From Chitinophagaceae bacterium (GTDB lineage: Bacteria > Bacteroidota > Bacteroidia > Chitinophagales > Chitinophagaceae), in assembly GCA_023251255.1 (NCBI GenBank), contig JAHEZD010000009.1:1-64000 (forward strand): a stretch of DNA of 64,000 nucleotides, written 5' to 3'. Positions within the stretch are counted from its first letter, which is position 1; the number at the start of each line of letters is the position of its first letter. The notes below the pieces were generated by a model. The model was given only the letters and a program-made list of their open reading frames with translations, was not told where the DNA came from and did not search any database. This document shows, in pieces, positions 25,710-34,458 of the stretch. Both the position numbers and the translations under genes were made by a program.

Positions 25710-26483
25710 ATGAAAAAATTGATTGCAGGGTTACTGGTGGTCGGCTTGCTTACTGGCTGCTACAGTACCAAGAAAGTTGCACGTTCGTACCAGTTGTTCC
25801 AAACGGGGCTGGATAGCTTGGGGACTTTTGAGTACAAGGAACTGAAATTGAAAGAGGGTGACAATTTGACCATTCAGGTATATACCCTCGCCAGCCTCAG
25901 TCAGGAGCAAGTGACTGTTTTCAACTTACAAGGGAATGGAGGTAAAGTTGGACTTTATACCATCAACAATTTGGGCGAACTGGACCTGCCCAAGATTGGC
26001 AGGACAAAAGTGGTGGGGCTTACCTGCAGTCAATTGAGGGAGAAGCTTAAAACAGACTGGAGCAGGTTTATCAAGGACCCCGTTGTTGATGTACAGATGC
26101 AAGGCTTTAGTGTGAATGTGCTGGGGGAGGTAAAAAGTCCTGGTGTAAAACTGTTCAAATCGGAGCGCGCCAATCTTATTGATGTAATCGCTTCTGCTGG
26201 CGGACTGTCTGATGAGGGCAAGCGGGACGATGTACTACTTGTTAGGGAGGATAGCGGCAGGCGTACATCTTATAGGATAGACCTCCGGGATGCCAAACTG
26301 TACCAATCGCCTGTTTTCCAGTTACAACAGAACGATATGATTTATGTGGGGGCGAGTGACCGCAAATTTGTAGCCCTCCGCAATTCCGGCCTGACGCAGG
26401 ATTTAGCACCCGTTACAGCTATCACTTCCCTGCTATCCTTTGGATTGAATGTTTTTGCCCTTATTATTGCCTTATCCCGCTAA
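25710..26483 (+). CDS. Wza-like polysaccharide export lipoprotein
   Basis: Outer-membrane polysaccharide export (OPX) protein, 257 residues, lipidated at Cys17 (LLTGC). The Poly_export domain (about 46-125) includes LKEGDNLTIQVY, and YTINNLGELDLPKIG followed by VVGLTCSQLREKL. One SLBB domain (about 132-220) contains FSVNVLGEVKSPGV and IDVIASAGGLSDEGKR. The C-terminus ends in a hydrophobic helix (about 235-255), as in short Bacteroidota members. It should form the outer-membrane exit or periplasmic ring for the glycan. It is the first gene of the locus, 26 bases before the Wzc-like gene, and follows a terminator-bearing leader. Confidence 0.9.
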   Translation: MKKLIAGLLVVGLLTGCYSTKKVARSYQLFQTGLDSLGTFEYKELKLKEGDNLTIQVYTLASLSQEQVTVFNLQGNGGKVGLYTINNLGELDLPKIGRTKVVGLTCSQLREKLKTDWSRFIKDPVVDVQMQGFSVNVLGEVKSPGVKLFKSERANLIDVIASAGGLSDEGKRDDVLLVREDSGRRTSYRIDLRDAKLYQSPVFQLQQNDMIYVGASDRKFVALRNSGLTQDLAPVTAITSLLSFGLNVFALIIALSR

Positions 26484-26509
26484 GCATATAACAGCTTAAT
26501 TACCCTATT

Positions 26510-28981
26510 ATGTCAGAACCACAAGATTTCAGGAACCTTAATCTGGACCTGAATACCAAGGCCAAATTTTCCCTAAGGGAAATTATCCTCAAATACCTGA
26601 GCTACCTGCCATTGTTCGTGTTTACCCTTGTGGTATTCCTAGGTGCAGCATTCCTGTACATACGCTATAAAGTGCCCATTTATTCAGCGAGTACCAAGAT
26701 TATGGTTATTGGAAATATTGCAGCGCAGAACAATTCGCAGCAGGACATCATTTTACAAGGTATTTCAGGGGTACGGCCCATTAACCTGGAAAATGAAATG
26801 CAATTGATCCGTTCCGTAAAATTGCTGCAGAAAGTGGTTCTCAAAGGTGGCTTCAATATTGAGTACAGCAAGGAGGGCAATATCAAGGTATTTGATGCTT
26901 ATAAGGGTACGCCCTTTATTTTCTCCGCCGTTTCGGTGAGGGATTCCTCACGTGCATATACCATTAAAATAAAGAAGCTAACAGCCAAGGGTGGGGAACT
27001 GGAGGATGCGAACAAAAAAAACCTTGCTTTCAAATGGAGGGATACGATGGAAATGGGGGGTATCCGTTTCTGCTTGTTCCCCACTGGCAGTTACACAAAT
27101 GAAAGCAATGACCCCTATACCATTAGGTGGTTGCCCATTGCCGCTGCTGCCAGCAATTTCCAGAACAAATTAAGTGTGGGTTCGCTCAGCAGCAAAACAA
27201 GTATATTAACATTGGGCGTAGTGGTAGAAAACAAGACTAGGGGCAAGGATTTCCTGGACCTACTGGTAAAAGAAATTATCAACAGTGACGTTGAACTGAA
27301 GAAAGAGGCTTCCCGCAATACCATTGCCTTTATCGATGACCGATTGGCGCTGGTGGCCAAGGACCTCGGCAAAGTGGAAATAGATTTCAAGGATTTCCGC
27401 AAGAACAGCCGTTTCCAGGATGTGCCGAACGAATTTGCCTATTACCAGAGCAGGCTTACCGAGGGAGAGCGTTTGGTGGAAGGCTGGAAAATAGAGATCA
27501 AGGTGGTTGAACTGATTGAGGAATACCTGAAGAAGGACAATAAATACAAACCTATTGCTTCGAACCTAGGAGTAGAGGACCTTGCTTTTACAAGCATGAT
27601 TAGCAAGTACAACGACCTTGTTACCCGCAAAGAGTCGATGGACTACTCCACGCTTGCAGCCAATGACCTGAGCAAGCAAATAGAAAGCGACCTGAAGGAA
27701 GTAAAGCAGAACATACTGGAAGCCAGTGTGAACGTGAAACAGGCCAAATTACTGAAAATCAATAATTACCTGAACCGCAACAAAGACGATCTGCAGCAAT
27801 TGGCCCTGCTACCAGATAAGGAACTGACCCTGCAGGATATCAATAGGCAGCGGCAGATCAAGGAAAAACTCTATCTCTACTTACTGCAAAGAAGGGAGGA
27901 AACGGCTATTAGCTCCGTATCCACTTCATCCAATTACCAGCCCATGGATGAAGCTGTATCTTCCAATACGCCCATTGAACCGAAGGTTTCCCAGATTAAA
28001 TCCTTTGCGATTGGTTTGGGTATCATTCTACCGATTTTGCTAATTTACCTATTGGACATGCTGAATGATAAGGTGACCACTAGGCAGGATGTGACCGCCA
28101 AAAGTTCGTTGCCCATTGTGGGTGAGGTATCGCATGTGGACAATAATGAGGAGATTGTGGTGCAGAACAGCCGGAACGTGGTGGCGGAACAGTTCCGGAT
28201 ATTAAGGAGCAACCTGCAGTTCATTATGCCCACCAATATGGTTGGCAAGGGTGCCACTACCTTTTTGGTCACTTCTTCTGTGAGCGGGGAGGGCAAATCC
28301 TTTGTGAGCCTGAACCTGGCAGCCGTTCTTTCCCTGACCGGCAAGAAAGTGGCCCTGTTGGAATTTGATTTGCGGAAACTGAAAAGCATCAAGCTATCTG
28401 AACTGAGCAATAGTAATTTAGGTATCACAAATTTCCTGATTGGACAGATTGATAACCCTGCGGATGTTTATGTGCCAATTATACAGTTCCCCAATTTGCA
28501 TGTTTTCAATACGGGACCGATACCTCCCAATCCATCGGAACTGATTATCAGCGCCAAGATGGAAGTATTGTTTACCTACTTAAAGGCCAATTACGATTAT
28601 ATCGTGATAGATTCTGCCCCTGTAGGATTGGTAAGTGATTCCTTTGCATTGGGCAAGTTTGCAGATGCCGTTCTGTACATTGTACGCCAGCGCTATACTT
28701 TCAAGAAGCAATTGGAGTTTATCAATGACCTGAAAAGGGATGGTAAATTGAACAATATAGCTTTGGTAATCAATGATATCAACTTAGCTGGCCGTTATGG
28801 TTATTATGGTTATGGGTATGGGTACGGCTATGGTTATATGTACCGTTATGGCCTTGGTTATGGGTACAATAAATACATTTATGGAGGAAGGAAGCAGGAC
28901 CCTTATTTTGAGCAGAACAAGAAGGGCTATTTTGATGACTTCGGAAAAAGGAGCTGGTGGCAGAAACTTTTTGGCAAATAA
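26510..28981 (+). CDS. Wzc-like polysaccharide co-polymerase with BY-kinase domain
   Basis: Inner-membrane chain-length regulator and tyrosine autokinase, 823 residues. The first membrane helix is at about 32-51. A long periplasmic coiled-coil domain follows to about 495, then a second helix (about 498-520) and the cytoplasmic kinase. Walker A is SGEGKS (about 592-597), Walker A' is VALLEFDLRK (about 612-621, with Glu replacing the usual first Asp), and Walker B is IVIDSAPVG (about 698-706). The tail from about residue 762 is an extreme Tyr/Gly stretch, with sixteen tyrosines in the last sixty residues, which would be the autophosphorylation cluster. It pairs with the Wza-like gene just upstream. 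Here it also precedes an ABC exporter, which is unusual. Confidence 0.92.
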   Translation: MSEPQDFRNLNLDLNTKAKFSLREIILKYLSYLPLFVFTLVVFLGAAFLYIRYKVPIYSASTKIMVIGNIAAQNNSQQDIILQGISGVRPINLENEMQLIRSVKLLQKVVLKGGFNIEYSKEGNIKVFDAYKGTPFIFSAVSVRDSSRAYTIKIKKLTAKGGELEDANKKNLAFKWRDTMEMGGIRFCLFPTGSYTNESNDPYTIRWLPIAAAASNFQNKLSVGSLSSKTSILTLGVVVENKTRGKDFLDLLVKEIINSDVELKKEASRNTIAFIDDRLALVAKDLGKVEIDFKDFRKNSRFQDVPNEFAYYQSRLTEGERLVEGWKIEIKVVELIEEYLKKDNKYKPIASNLGVEDLAFTSMISKYNDLVTRKESMDYSTLAANDLSKQIESDLKEVKQNILEASVNVKQAKLLKINNYLNRNKDDLQQLALLPDKELTLQDINRQRQIKEKLYLYLLQRREETAISSVSTSSNYQPMDEAVSSNTPIEPKVSQIKSFAIGLGIILPILLIYLLDMLNDKVTTRQDVTAKSSLPIVGEVSHVDNNEEIVVQNSRNVVAEQFRILRSNLQFIMPTNMVGKGATTFLVTSSVSGEGKSFVSLNLAAVLSLTGKKVALLEFDLRKLKSIKLSELSNSNLGITNFLIGQIDNPADVYVPIIQFPNLHVFNTGPIPPNPSELIISAKMEVLFTYLKANYDYIVIDSAPVGLVSDSFALGKFADAVLYIVRQRYTFKKQLEFINDLKRDGKLNNIALVINDINLAGRYGYYGYGYGYGYGYMYRYGLGYGYNKYIYGGRKQDPYFEQNKKGYFDDFGKRSWWQKLFGK

Positions 28982-29025
28982 TAACGCCGTTTATAACTGG
29001 CCGGTACATAAACCATTGATTTAAC

Positions 29026-29895
29026 ATGGAAGCAACTATGGTAAAAGAAGAGTGGACGGAAGAGATACTACCTAGGAGGTCGTTACTGGACCTGCGGTTG
29101 CGGGAAGTATGGCGATATCGCGACCTATTGGTGATGTTTGTGAAGCGGGACTTTGTGGCCACTTACAAGCAAACCATTTTGGGACCGTTGTGGAACTTTG
29201 TGCAGCCCATATTGACCACCATTATGTTTTTGGTGGTATTCAGTAAAATTGCGGGCATTGGCACAGAGGGTGTCAACAAGATTGCTTTTTACCTGAGCAG
29301 CATTACCATTTGGAACTATTTTTCCAGTTGCCTAACAGGCACTTCCAATACGTTTGTGGCCAATGCGGGCATCTTTGGCAAAGTGTATTTCCCCCGTTTA
29401 ATATTACCGTTATCTGTTTGCCTATCCAATGTTATTAAATTTGGGGTGCAGTTTGGCCTGCTATTGCTGATAATGCTGGTACTTACTATCAAGGGCGAAC
29501 ATTTCCATTTTGGTACCAGTTGGTTATTGATTCCATTATTAATATTGATCATGGCCGGTTTGGGACTAGGTTGCGGCATCATCATTTCTTCGCTTACCAC
29601 CAAGTACCGGGATTTTGCTGTACTGGTTACATTTGGTGTGCAGTTGCTGATGTATGCTACGCCCGTGGCCTATCCGTTGAGCTTTATCATGCAGAAAAGC
29701 AGCCATGCCTGGTTGTTCAATGCCAATCCATTGAGCCCTGTAGTGGAGGCTTTCCGCTATGCCCTTTTCCAATCGCCACAACAGCATTTCCATTTCAATA
29801 CCCTTTGGTACAGTGTGGGTTTTATGCTGGTAACATTGATTATTGGAAGTATGCTGTTTAATAAGGTGGAAAGGAGTTTTATGGATACGGTGTAG
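29026..29895 (+). CDS. wzm: ABC-2 type polysaccharide export permease (Wzm-like)
   Basis: Permease subunit of a polysaccharide ABC exporter, 289 residues with six membrane helices. The N-terminal cytoplasmic stretch LREVWRYRDLLVMFVKRDFV and YKQTILGPLWNFVQP is the usual amphipathic gate helix and start of the ABC2_membrane domain. The periplasmic end of the fold has YATPVAYPLSFI and a NPLSPVVEAFRYALF motif typical of Wzm/KpsM. It starts 44 bases after the Wzc-like gene and is separated from its ATPase by a heptamer repeat. It would move lipid-linked glycan across the inner membrane. Confidence 0.92.
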   Translation: MEATMVKEEWTEEILPRRSLLDLRLREVWRYRDLLVMFVKRDFVATYKQTILGPLWNFVQPILTTIMFLVVFSKIAGIGTEGVNKIAFYLSSITIWNYFSSCLTGTSNTFVANAGIFGKVYFPRLILPLSVCLSNVIKFGVQFGLLLLIMLVLTIKGEHFHFGTSWLLIPLLILIMAGLGLGCGIIISSLTTKYRDFAVLVTFGVQLLMYATPVAYPLSFIMQKSSHAWLFNANPLSPVVEAFRYALFQSPQQHFHFNTLWYSVGFMLVTLIIGSMLFNKVERSFMDTV

Positions 29896-30003
29896 GGATG
29901 TTGGATGTTGGATGTTGGATGTTGGATGTTGGATGTTGGATGTTGGATGTTGGATGTTGGATGTTGGATGTTGGATGTTGGATGTTGGATGTTGGATGTT
30001 GGA
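29896..30003. repeat. perfect heptanucleotide tandem repeat between exporter genes
   Basis: About fifteen head-to-tail copies of GGATGTT with no sequence error, starting at the base after the permease stop codon and ending 64 bases before the ATPase start. A unit of seven is not a multiple of three. It makes spurious minus-strand frames rich in NIQHPTS but shifts no real reading frame. Copy number is likely to vary by slippage. The effect would be on spacing or mRNA between the two exporter subunits. Confidence 0.95.
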
Positions 30004-30067
30004 AAAATAAGTATGGAAGGTACGATAAATGTTTTGTTGACAGCGCAATTAGTAATAGGGTAAGCAC

Positions 30068-31348
30068 ATGAGCACAGTAATAAAAGTAGAAAACCTTTCC
30101 AAACAATACCGCTTGGGTGAAGTGGGCACGGGCAGTTTGGTACATGACCTGAATACCTGGTGGCATAGCATCAGGGGCAAGGAAAACCCCTACCTTAAAA
30201 TTGGGGAAACCAATGACCGGACCGTAAAGGGCAATAGCGACTATGTATGGGCCTTGGAGGATATTGGCTTTGAAGTAAAACAGGGAGAGGTACTGGGTAT
30301 CATTGGCCGCAACGGTGCAGGCAAGAGCACTTTACTGAAGATATTGAGCAAGACCACGGCACCTACCACAGGCTCCATTAAGGTAAAGGGCCGGATTGCC
30401 AGTTTACTGGAAGTGGGCACGGGCTTCCATCCCGATTTGAGTGGCAGGGACAATATTTTTTTAAATGGGGCCATTTTGGGCATGACGAAGCAGGAAATCA
30501 AGAGCAAGTTTGATGAGATTGTGGACTTTAGTGGGGTGGAACGCTATATAGATACCCCTGTAAAAAGGTACAGCAGTGGTATGTATGTGCGGTTGGCCTT
30601 TGCAGTGGCTGCCCATTTGGAGCCAGAAATACTGATTGTGGATGAAGTATTGGCCGTGGGTGACGCAGAGTTCCAAAAGAAATGCTTGGGCAAAATGAAA
30701 GATGTGAGTGTGAACGATGGGAGGACTGTGTTGTTTGTAAGCCATAATATGCAAGCCATTAGCTCATTATGCAATAGTGGGCTTTTGTTAGGGAATGGTA
30801 AACTTGTTTTCAATGGAAACGTTGATTCTGCTATATCAAAATATATTGATTTCGGCAAAGGCGAAAATAAAAAGGAATGGGAAGGAAATATTGGAGATGA
30901 ACTACTTTCTTTTAAATCAATGAAAGTATATCAGGAAGAAGTTAATGGAGAAGATTTTTATAATCATAAATCTACATTTGTAGAAGTAAGTTATACTATA
31001 CATGAAAAGAAGGAAGGATTGATTATATTGTTTCTTATTTACTCTCAAATGGACAATCTTCTTTCAATGAGTCAAATTGACGATTATTTTGAGGATGATT
31101 ATTCATATGCAGATGTTGGTAATCATATAGTAAAGATTCAGGTGCCACCTAATACTCTAACACAGGGCTCCTTTAATTTTGTTATTCAAACTGGAGTATA
31201 TAATTCAAAAATAATTTCAGAAACAAAAATTTCGGTCTCTTACTTAAATGTAAGTGGGCTAGGGAAAAAATATATTTTATCAAAAGGAGCGGAAAATATT
31301 TTCAGACCCCATTGGAAATGGGAAAAAAAAGAAAGCTATGCGAAATAA
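30068..31348 (+). CDS. wzt: polysaccharide ABC exporter ATPase with C-terminal glycan-binding domain (Wzt-like)
   Basis: ATPase subunit of the exporter, 426 residues. The nucleotide-binding domain has Walker A GRNGAGKST (80-88), signature YSSGM (168-172), Walker B ILIVDEVLAVGD (188-199) and H-loop SHN (225-227). From about residue 240 the protein changes to a beta-rich domain of the Wzt C-terminal type, which in E. coli O9a recognises the modified non-reducing end of the chain. Base composition falls from about 50 to below 30 percent GC at the same point, so the tail seems to come from another source. It overlaps the FkbM methyltransferase gene by eleven bases. Confidence 0.92.
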   Translation: MSTVIKVENLSKQYRLGEVGTGSLVHDLNTWWHSIRGKENPYLKIGETNDRTVKGNSDYVWALEDIGFEVKQGEVLGIIGRNGAGKSTLLKILSKTTAPTTGSIKVKGRIASLLEVGTGFHPDLSGRDNIFLNGAILGMTKQEIKSKFDEIVDFSGVERYIDTPVKRYSSGMYVRLAFAVAAHLEPEILIVDEVLAVGDAEFQKKCLGKMKDVSVNDGRTVLFVSHNMQAISSLCNSGLLLGNGKLVFNGNVDSAISKYIDFGKGENKKEWEGNIGDELLSFKSMKVYQEEVNGEDFYNHKSTFVEVSYTIHEKKEGLIILFLIYSQMDNLLSMSQIDDYFEDDYSYADVGNHIVKIQVPPNTLTQGSFNFVIQTGVYNSKIISETKISVSYLNVSGLGKKYILSKGAENIFRPHWKWEKKESYAK

Positions 31349-32495
31349 TAACAGTTACGATTTGCTGATTGAAATACTCAAACATGAGCACGAGTCGAGA
31401 ATTGACAAATTAGCCAATGGTATTATTGAGAATCCATTTATCAATCCTTATAAGATTAAATATGAATATTCAGGTACTACTTTTGGGAATAGGTATCTCA
31501 GAAAAATGTCTGGGATAATTAATAAAATAGACAAAAGTATTTCTTCTAAGACAATCGAAAAGGAAGAAGATTCTGATGAATTTTGGTATGTAGATGGTGA
31601 AATTATGAGTTTAAATTTTCTCATTTATATACTTCAGCATAAGCCGGATATACCCTTAGAAATTTATGATTCCAAAGATTCTCAAACGTTGATAAATTAT
31701 GTAAGGAGTAAACTCTATATCGGAGCTGTTAGAGTATTTCCAAAGTCAAGAATTCTTGATTCTATGGAGTTCAATAAACTGAATAGTGAATATCAATCAA
31801 ATATTAATATTTCCAAAGAAGGGTATTGGGAATCTTATGGATTTAAAAGTGTTGTTTTATTGGATTTATTGAATGGGTTGTCATCCCTAGTTTCAGATTA
31901 TTATTTGGATGAATTCCATAATCATATTGAAAAGCAGGGATATATTTTTGATATAGGTTCATTTATAGGAGATTCTGCATACATATTTCGAAAGTACTTG
32001 CCGAATCCTATACTTTGCTTTGAACCAGATTCAATTAACAGAAAAGTCCTGCAGCAAAACATAATATTAAATAATATTAATAATATTTCAGTCACGGAGG
32101 AAGGCGTAAGTAATAAATCGGGAGAAATTTCAGTCATGATGTCTGGAGCAGCCACAAAAGTGTTGGATGACATAGAAACTGATAATAAGATTAAAATAAC
32201 AACGATTGATGAAATTTCAAAACAGAAGGATATACCTAAGATTTCTTTAATTAAAATGGATATAGAAGGTGAGGAGTATAATGCACTTCTTGGCGGGGAA
32301 GAGATGATTAGGAAAGATAAACCGATGTTGATTATTTCCTTATATCACGGAGGAAAGGATTTTTTTGAGATACCTAAATTGATACGAAGTTTCAGTGCAG
32401 AATATAAATTTCGTTTTCTTCAATTAGATAAACGTCTACCTGCAAGTGAATTTGTTTTACTTGCATATATTGAAAATAGAAAAGGTGCTAATTAG
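31338..32495 (+). CDS. FkbM-family methyltransferase
   Basis: SAM-dependent O-methyltransferase of 385 residues. The C-terminal half is the FkbM domain: YIFDIGSFIGDSAYIFRKYL (motif I near 202-221), PILCFEPDSINRKVL (motif II), and ISLIKMDIEGEEYNALLGG, which is the FkbM hallmark. The N-terminal 190 residues are not recognised and may be glycan- or partner-binding. The gene is markedly AT-rich (lines of sequence at 27-28 percent GC) like the tail of the preceding ATPase, in contrast to neighbours at 40-50 percent. Sugar methylation is the common role of FkbM proteins in surface-glycan loci. Capping of the chain end is a plausible job here but remains inference. Confidence 0.85.
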   Translation: MRNNNSYDLLIEILKHEHESRIDKLANGIIENPFINPYKIKYEYSGTTFGNRYLRKMSGIINKIDKSISSKTIEKEEDSDEFWYVDGEIMSLNFLIYILQHKPDIPLEIYDSKDSQTLINYVRSKLYIGAVRVFPKSRILDSMEFNKLNSEYQSNINISKEGYWESYGFKSVVLLDLLNGLSSLVSDYYLDEFHNHIEKQGYIFDIGSFIGDSAYIFRKYLPNPILCFEPDSINRKVLQQNIILNNINNISVTEEGVSNKSGEISVMMSGAATKVLDDIETDNKIKITTIDEISKQKDIPKISLIKMDIEGEEYNALLGGEEMIRKDKPMLIISLYHGGKDFFEIPKLIRSFSAEYKFRFLQLDKRLPASEFVLLAYIENRKGAN

Positions 32496-32499
32496 TTTT

Positions 32500-33360
32500 G
32501 TGAAAATAGTTTATTACGTCATCCATAATACACACTCAATTGCTCATATTGAGCAATCGATGCGTTCGTTCCAGCAGCAGGATGCTACGTTAATATGGGA
32601 CAAATTGGTTATCAAGAATTCGATTGAGGAACAGATACCCAATGAAGTGGTTAAGGGTATCATAGCGCATTACCAGTTGGATGCTGTTTTTTCTTCCATT
32701 GAATTTGTGCTGGCAGGCCCAATTAATACAACTTATAGTGACCTGAAGGATGCGGTAAGCTTTGCCACTGCTCATAATGCGTCTTATTTGCTGTTTACCA
32801 AGGCTGAATACTGCTATTCGATTGGGTCTTTTGGTTTCTTCAACCAGCTATTCGCCAGCAGCAAAAAAGACTGGGTATTTACCCCGCCTATTGTAAATGC
32901 TACAGAACTAGCTTCTGTGCAATTGGTTGGCGAGTATATGAAGAAAAAACAATTCATTAAAACAGATGCGGTTACAGGTTATGATGGGGATGATGCACAC
33001 CGCTTGCTGAAACATACCAATAGCTTCTTCAATAAAGTATTATATAAACTACGGTTGAAAGAAAGGCCCGTTACAAGCGACATTGCCAATAGGGATATAG
33101 ACGAGGAGAAGATTTATCAACTTATTGCCCATAATGTGGTACTTGACATCAATGTACACTTATTTGATAAGGAATCGCTTGCAAAAATGGATTTCAGCAA
33201 TGATGAACTGAACATGCAATGGGGGAGGATCAGGGCCCTGGACAGGTTGCTGGAAAAGGGCACTTCGTTCATTAAAACAGGAGCCTGCTTTGCACTGCAC
33301 CTATTCCATGAGATACCGGGGGCCAGACTAGGTCGTAATATCAAAGGGGTGAGGTATTAA
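32500..33360 (+). CDS. hypothetical protein of the glycan locus, possible glycosyltransferase
   Basis: A 286-residue soluble protein that I do not recognise. A GTG start five bases after the methyltransferase stop is preferred (VKIVYYVIHNT); an earlier in-frame ATG lies within the upstream gene. The start VKIVYYVIHNTHSIAHIEQS and the later YLLFTKAEYCYSI suggest a Rossmann-like or GT-A-like alternation of strands and helices, as in transferases that begin with a KIxYYV strand. No DXD motif is evident; the nearest acidic clusters are GYDGDDAHR and RDIDEEK. GC returns to the normal level of the locus within this gene. Position between a methyltransferase and a WavE-like gene supports a role in glycan assembly only. 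Confidence 0.5.
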   Translation: MKIVYYVIHNTHSIAHIEQSMRSFQQQDATLIWDKLVIKNSIEEQIPNEVVKGIIAHYQLDAVFSSIEFVLAGPINTTYSDLKDAVSFATAHNASYLLFTKAEYCYSIGSFGFFNQLFASSKKDWVFTPPIVNATELASVQLVGEYMKKKQFIKTDAVTGYDGDDAHRLLKHTNSFFNKVLYKLRLKERPVTSDIANRDIDEEKIYQLIAHNVVLDINVHLFDKESLAKMDFSNDELNMQWGRIRALDRLLEKGTSFIKTGACFALHLFHEIPGARLGRNIKGVRY

Positions 33361-33409
33361 TGCTATTTACTGCTTCAAACATAATCATTAATAATATTCA
33401 GCAATAGTA

Positions 33410-34438
33410 TTGGGAGCAAGGTCAAGATACGTCGAAAGGATTATCAACAATGTACCCTACACTGTTCTCAAAAAAATATTTGTCATAGTAATCCGGGCCC
33501 TTAATAAAAAGGGGGACCATTTTGTGACCTATCAAGAAAGGCCCAAATTTTCGGCAGCCATACAGTTCAATCCATTGGGTTTAAGGTATGATGATGTGGC
33601 CATTGTGATACAGGGGCCAGTGGTAGCGGAGGAAGGATTTACTTTAGAAACGGTAAAGCTTTACCTCAAGAATTTTTCAGGTGTCACTGTCATTGTTTCG
33701 ACTTGGGACGATACTGCTGCACATTTACTGCAAGAACTGAGAGATGCTGGAGCCCTTATTGAGGCGAATGAGAAACCTTTGCATGGCGGTTTTATCAATA
33801 TCAACTTCCAAATAGTCAGCTCCAATAAGGGGCTTAAAAGGGCAAAACAGCTTGGGAAAAAATATGCTGTTAAGAGCAGGAGCGACCAACGACTGTACAA
33901 CCCTTTTTTCTTGAGCGCTTTTCAATTGTTGGCTTCAAGTAATACCAATGCTACATTGGCGGCCACAGGACTAAAGGGTAGGTTGATTGTTGGTTCCATG
34001 AGTACTTTGAAGTACAGACCTTATGGCATAACGGATATGCTGATGCTTGGCTATACCGATGACCTATTGCTGTACTGGCCCTCTAATTTGGATGATAGGC
34101 AGGTGGAAATGAAAGCTGGTTTGAACGTATTGGACTATGCTAAACTAGAAGTGACAGAAACCTACCTGCTGACGAGCTTTTTAAGAAGGGTAGGCACAGC
34201 ACCGGATTTCACACTTGCACAAACTTGGGAAATATATAAGGACCTTTTCATGGTACTGGACAAGGCGAGCTTTAATGTTTTTTGGTACAAGTATTCAATT
34301 GAAAAGGAGAATAGACTGGATTATTTTGATGACCATGTATACAAAGAGCTCAGTTTTTTTGAATGGGCCTCACTTTCCAATCATCCGGTTGTTCCAGAGG
34401 AATACCTGAACCGGGAAATTCCACCCTACACACCGTAA
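33410..34438 (+). CDS. WavE-like glycan biosynthesis protein, copy 1
   Basis: Member of the WavE family, named after the Vibrio cholerae LPS core gene and presumed to be glycosyltransferases. The 342-residue protein starts with TTG. Family motifs seen are VAIVIQGPVV, then TVIVSTWDD, GFININFQIVSS and YAVKSRSDQRLY. The last carries the acidic and basic residues that probably bind nucleotide sugar and metal. Two further WavE-like genes lie 3 and 6 kb downstream, and their motifs line up (QGP/QGG, STWD/E, RSDQR/RTDQR). The gene overlaps neither neighbour. The family is assigned with good confidence; the sugar and linkage are unknown. Confidence 0.75.
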   Translation: MGARSRYVERIINNVPYTVLKKIFVIVIRALNKKGDHFVTYQERPKFSAAIQFNPLGLRYDDVAIVIQGPVVAEEGFTLETVKLYLKNFSGVTVIVSTWDDTAAHLLQELRDAGALIEANEKPLHGGFININFQIVSSNKGLKRAKQLGKKYAVKSRSDQRLYNPFFLSAFQLLASSNTNATLAATGLKGRLIVGSMSTLKYRPYGITDMLMLGYTDDLLLYWPSNLDDRQVEMKAGLNVLDYAKLEVTETYLLTSFLRRVGTAPDFTLAQTWEIYKDLFMVLDKASFNVFWYKYSIEKENRLDYFDDHVYKELSFFEWASLSNHPVVPEEYLNREIPPYTP

Positions 34439-34458
34439 CCTATCCAAAGTATTACAAA

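Noticed and set aside
29896-30003. Possible CRISPR array
   Set aside because: The unit is seven bases with no spacers and no cas genes nearby; it is a simple tandem repeat.
29566-30166. Minus-strand frames rich in NIQHPTS repeats
   Set aside because: They are translations of the heptamer array and of the antisense of the exporter genes; there is no ribosome binding site and the 21-base protein period is just three repeat units.
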